Positions 63,471 through 64,000 of a stretch of DNA of 64,000 nucleotides are shown here, in pieces. Under the pieces are notes generated by a model, which worked only from the letters and a program-made list of their open reading frames with translations, searched no databases and had not been told where the DNA came from. Source of the stretch: Gorsachius magnificus (taxonomy: Eukaryota > Chordata > Aves > Pelecaniformes > Ardeidae); assembly GCA_034008185.1 (NCBI GenBank), contig CM067084.1:38143099-38207098 (forward strand), in the 5' to 3' direction. Within the stretch, counting starts at the first letter, position 1. Each line of letters starts with the position of its first letter. The translations under genes were made by a program, and so were the position numbers.

Positions 63471-64000
63471 CCACCTAACTACAGAGATCAACTTTGTCAT
63501 AATATTAATTAGTCCTTATCTCTGTAACAACTTCTTTAGCAGTGGAAACAGGAGTGGCAGACTGAAGTTGAAAGAAATCACATGTGAGTACTGTGAGTAA
63601 TACTGCTTTAGGCTAAACTTCCCTTTAGATCTATACAATGGAACTTGGTGCTCCCATATAGGGCGAACACCATAACATTTCAGCAAACATTCATCTTGCT
63701 GAGTGATACAGTTTGTATCTTTGGTTTTTAAGCTCTAGTGCATTTATTTATTAGGGGCTACTCCATCAGCTCAGGGGGCGAGCTCTCTTAAAGACAACAG
63801 CATTCAGTAATTATCACATCTCTCATTTCAGCATGTCAGAGAAGCTGCTTAAAATTATGATTACATCCAAATTCCTGCTACATTGCCTGTAAGAAGTGTA
63901 TTTCAAGTAAAGAAAAAAATGTTGCTGCATCAACATTGCAATCTTGCTGTGACGAGCTAATGACTTTGCGTTTCATAGTGAAGTGCATGCAGGGAATTAA
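63471..64000. other. Intergenic, nothing recognised
   Basis: This is AT-rich sequence to the window end without a recognisable gene or repeat. Confidence 0.5.

Noticed and set aside
50471..64000. Expected 3' end of ARHGAP24 on the minus strand, by analogy with mammalian gene order
   Set aside because: No RhoGAP or matching C-terminal wording was found, so the gene either lies further right or the order differs.

Overview
The window is vertebrate nuclear DNA, almost certainly from a bird. It carries six exons of a JNK-type MAP kinase on the + strand, several CR1 LINEs of avian type, and copies of a LTR retrotransposon family typical of bird genomes. There is no prokaryotic gene organisation. 

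The only confidently identified host gene is the 3' half of MAPK10 (JNK3). Its exons lie at 4337-4408, 20019-20201, 21227-21351, 37121-37184, 37754-37831 and 50323/50328-50470. Their lengths (72, 183, 125, 64, 78 and about 143 nt) and phases fit together exactly. They encode the kinase C-lobe from the activation-loop side of helix F to the C-terminus, about 221 residues. The 72-nt exon is of the mutually exclusive type found in JNK genes and carries the MIKG/LFPGTD version. The last exon has two acceptors 5 nt apart, which give the short (AQVQQ) and long (GPLGCCR) JNK C-termini. The promoter and the first exons lie left of base 1. 

The introns hold a layered set of mobile elements. Four insertions belong to one LTR family: a solo LTR at 715-1344, a full provirus at 10281-17034, a solo LTR at 23931-24484 and an internally deleted provirus at 48688-49756. 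An unrelated GC-rich solo LTR lies at 33389-34090. All five have perfect 5-bp target duplications and all are antisense to MAPK10. The provirus reads on the minus strand: 5' LTR (16419-17034), tRNA-Lys-type primer site, a gag-position ORF with an unusual hydrophobic N-terminus, protease, reverse transcriptase, RNase H, integrase, polypurine tract, 3' LTR (10281-10910). It has no env and is broken by in-frame stop codons. A near full-length CR1 (about 40241-45525, minus strand) with ORF1 (esterase) and ORF2 (endonuclease/RT) has a second CR1 3' end inserted head-on inside it, making a roughly 1-kb inverted repeat. Smaller CR1 tails lie at about 8225-8413, 27249-27735, 35772-36082 and 62944-63470. 

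Downstream of MAPK10 (50471 onward) the sequence looks like 3' UTR grading into intergenic DNA. The one item there that could be coding is an unidentified minus-strand ORF at 58751-59110 preceded by a good splice-acceptor-like tract. Most other open frames are antisense or chance frames. No RNA genes, CRISPR arrays or new defence-type system were found. The most notable observations are the LTR conversion signal, the membrane-type gag-position ORF, the CR1 inverted repeat and the unidentified ORF.
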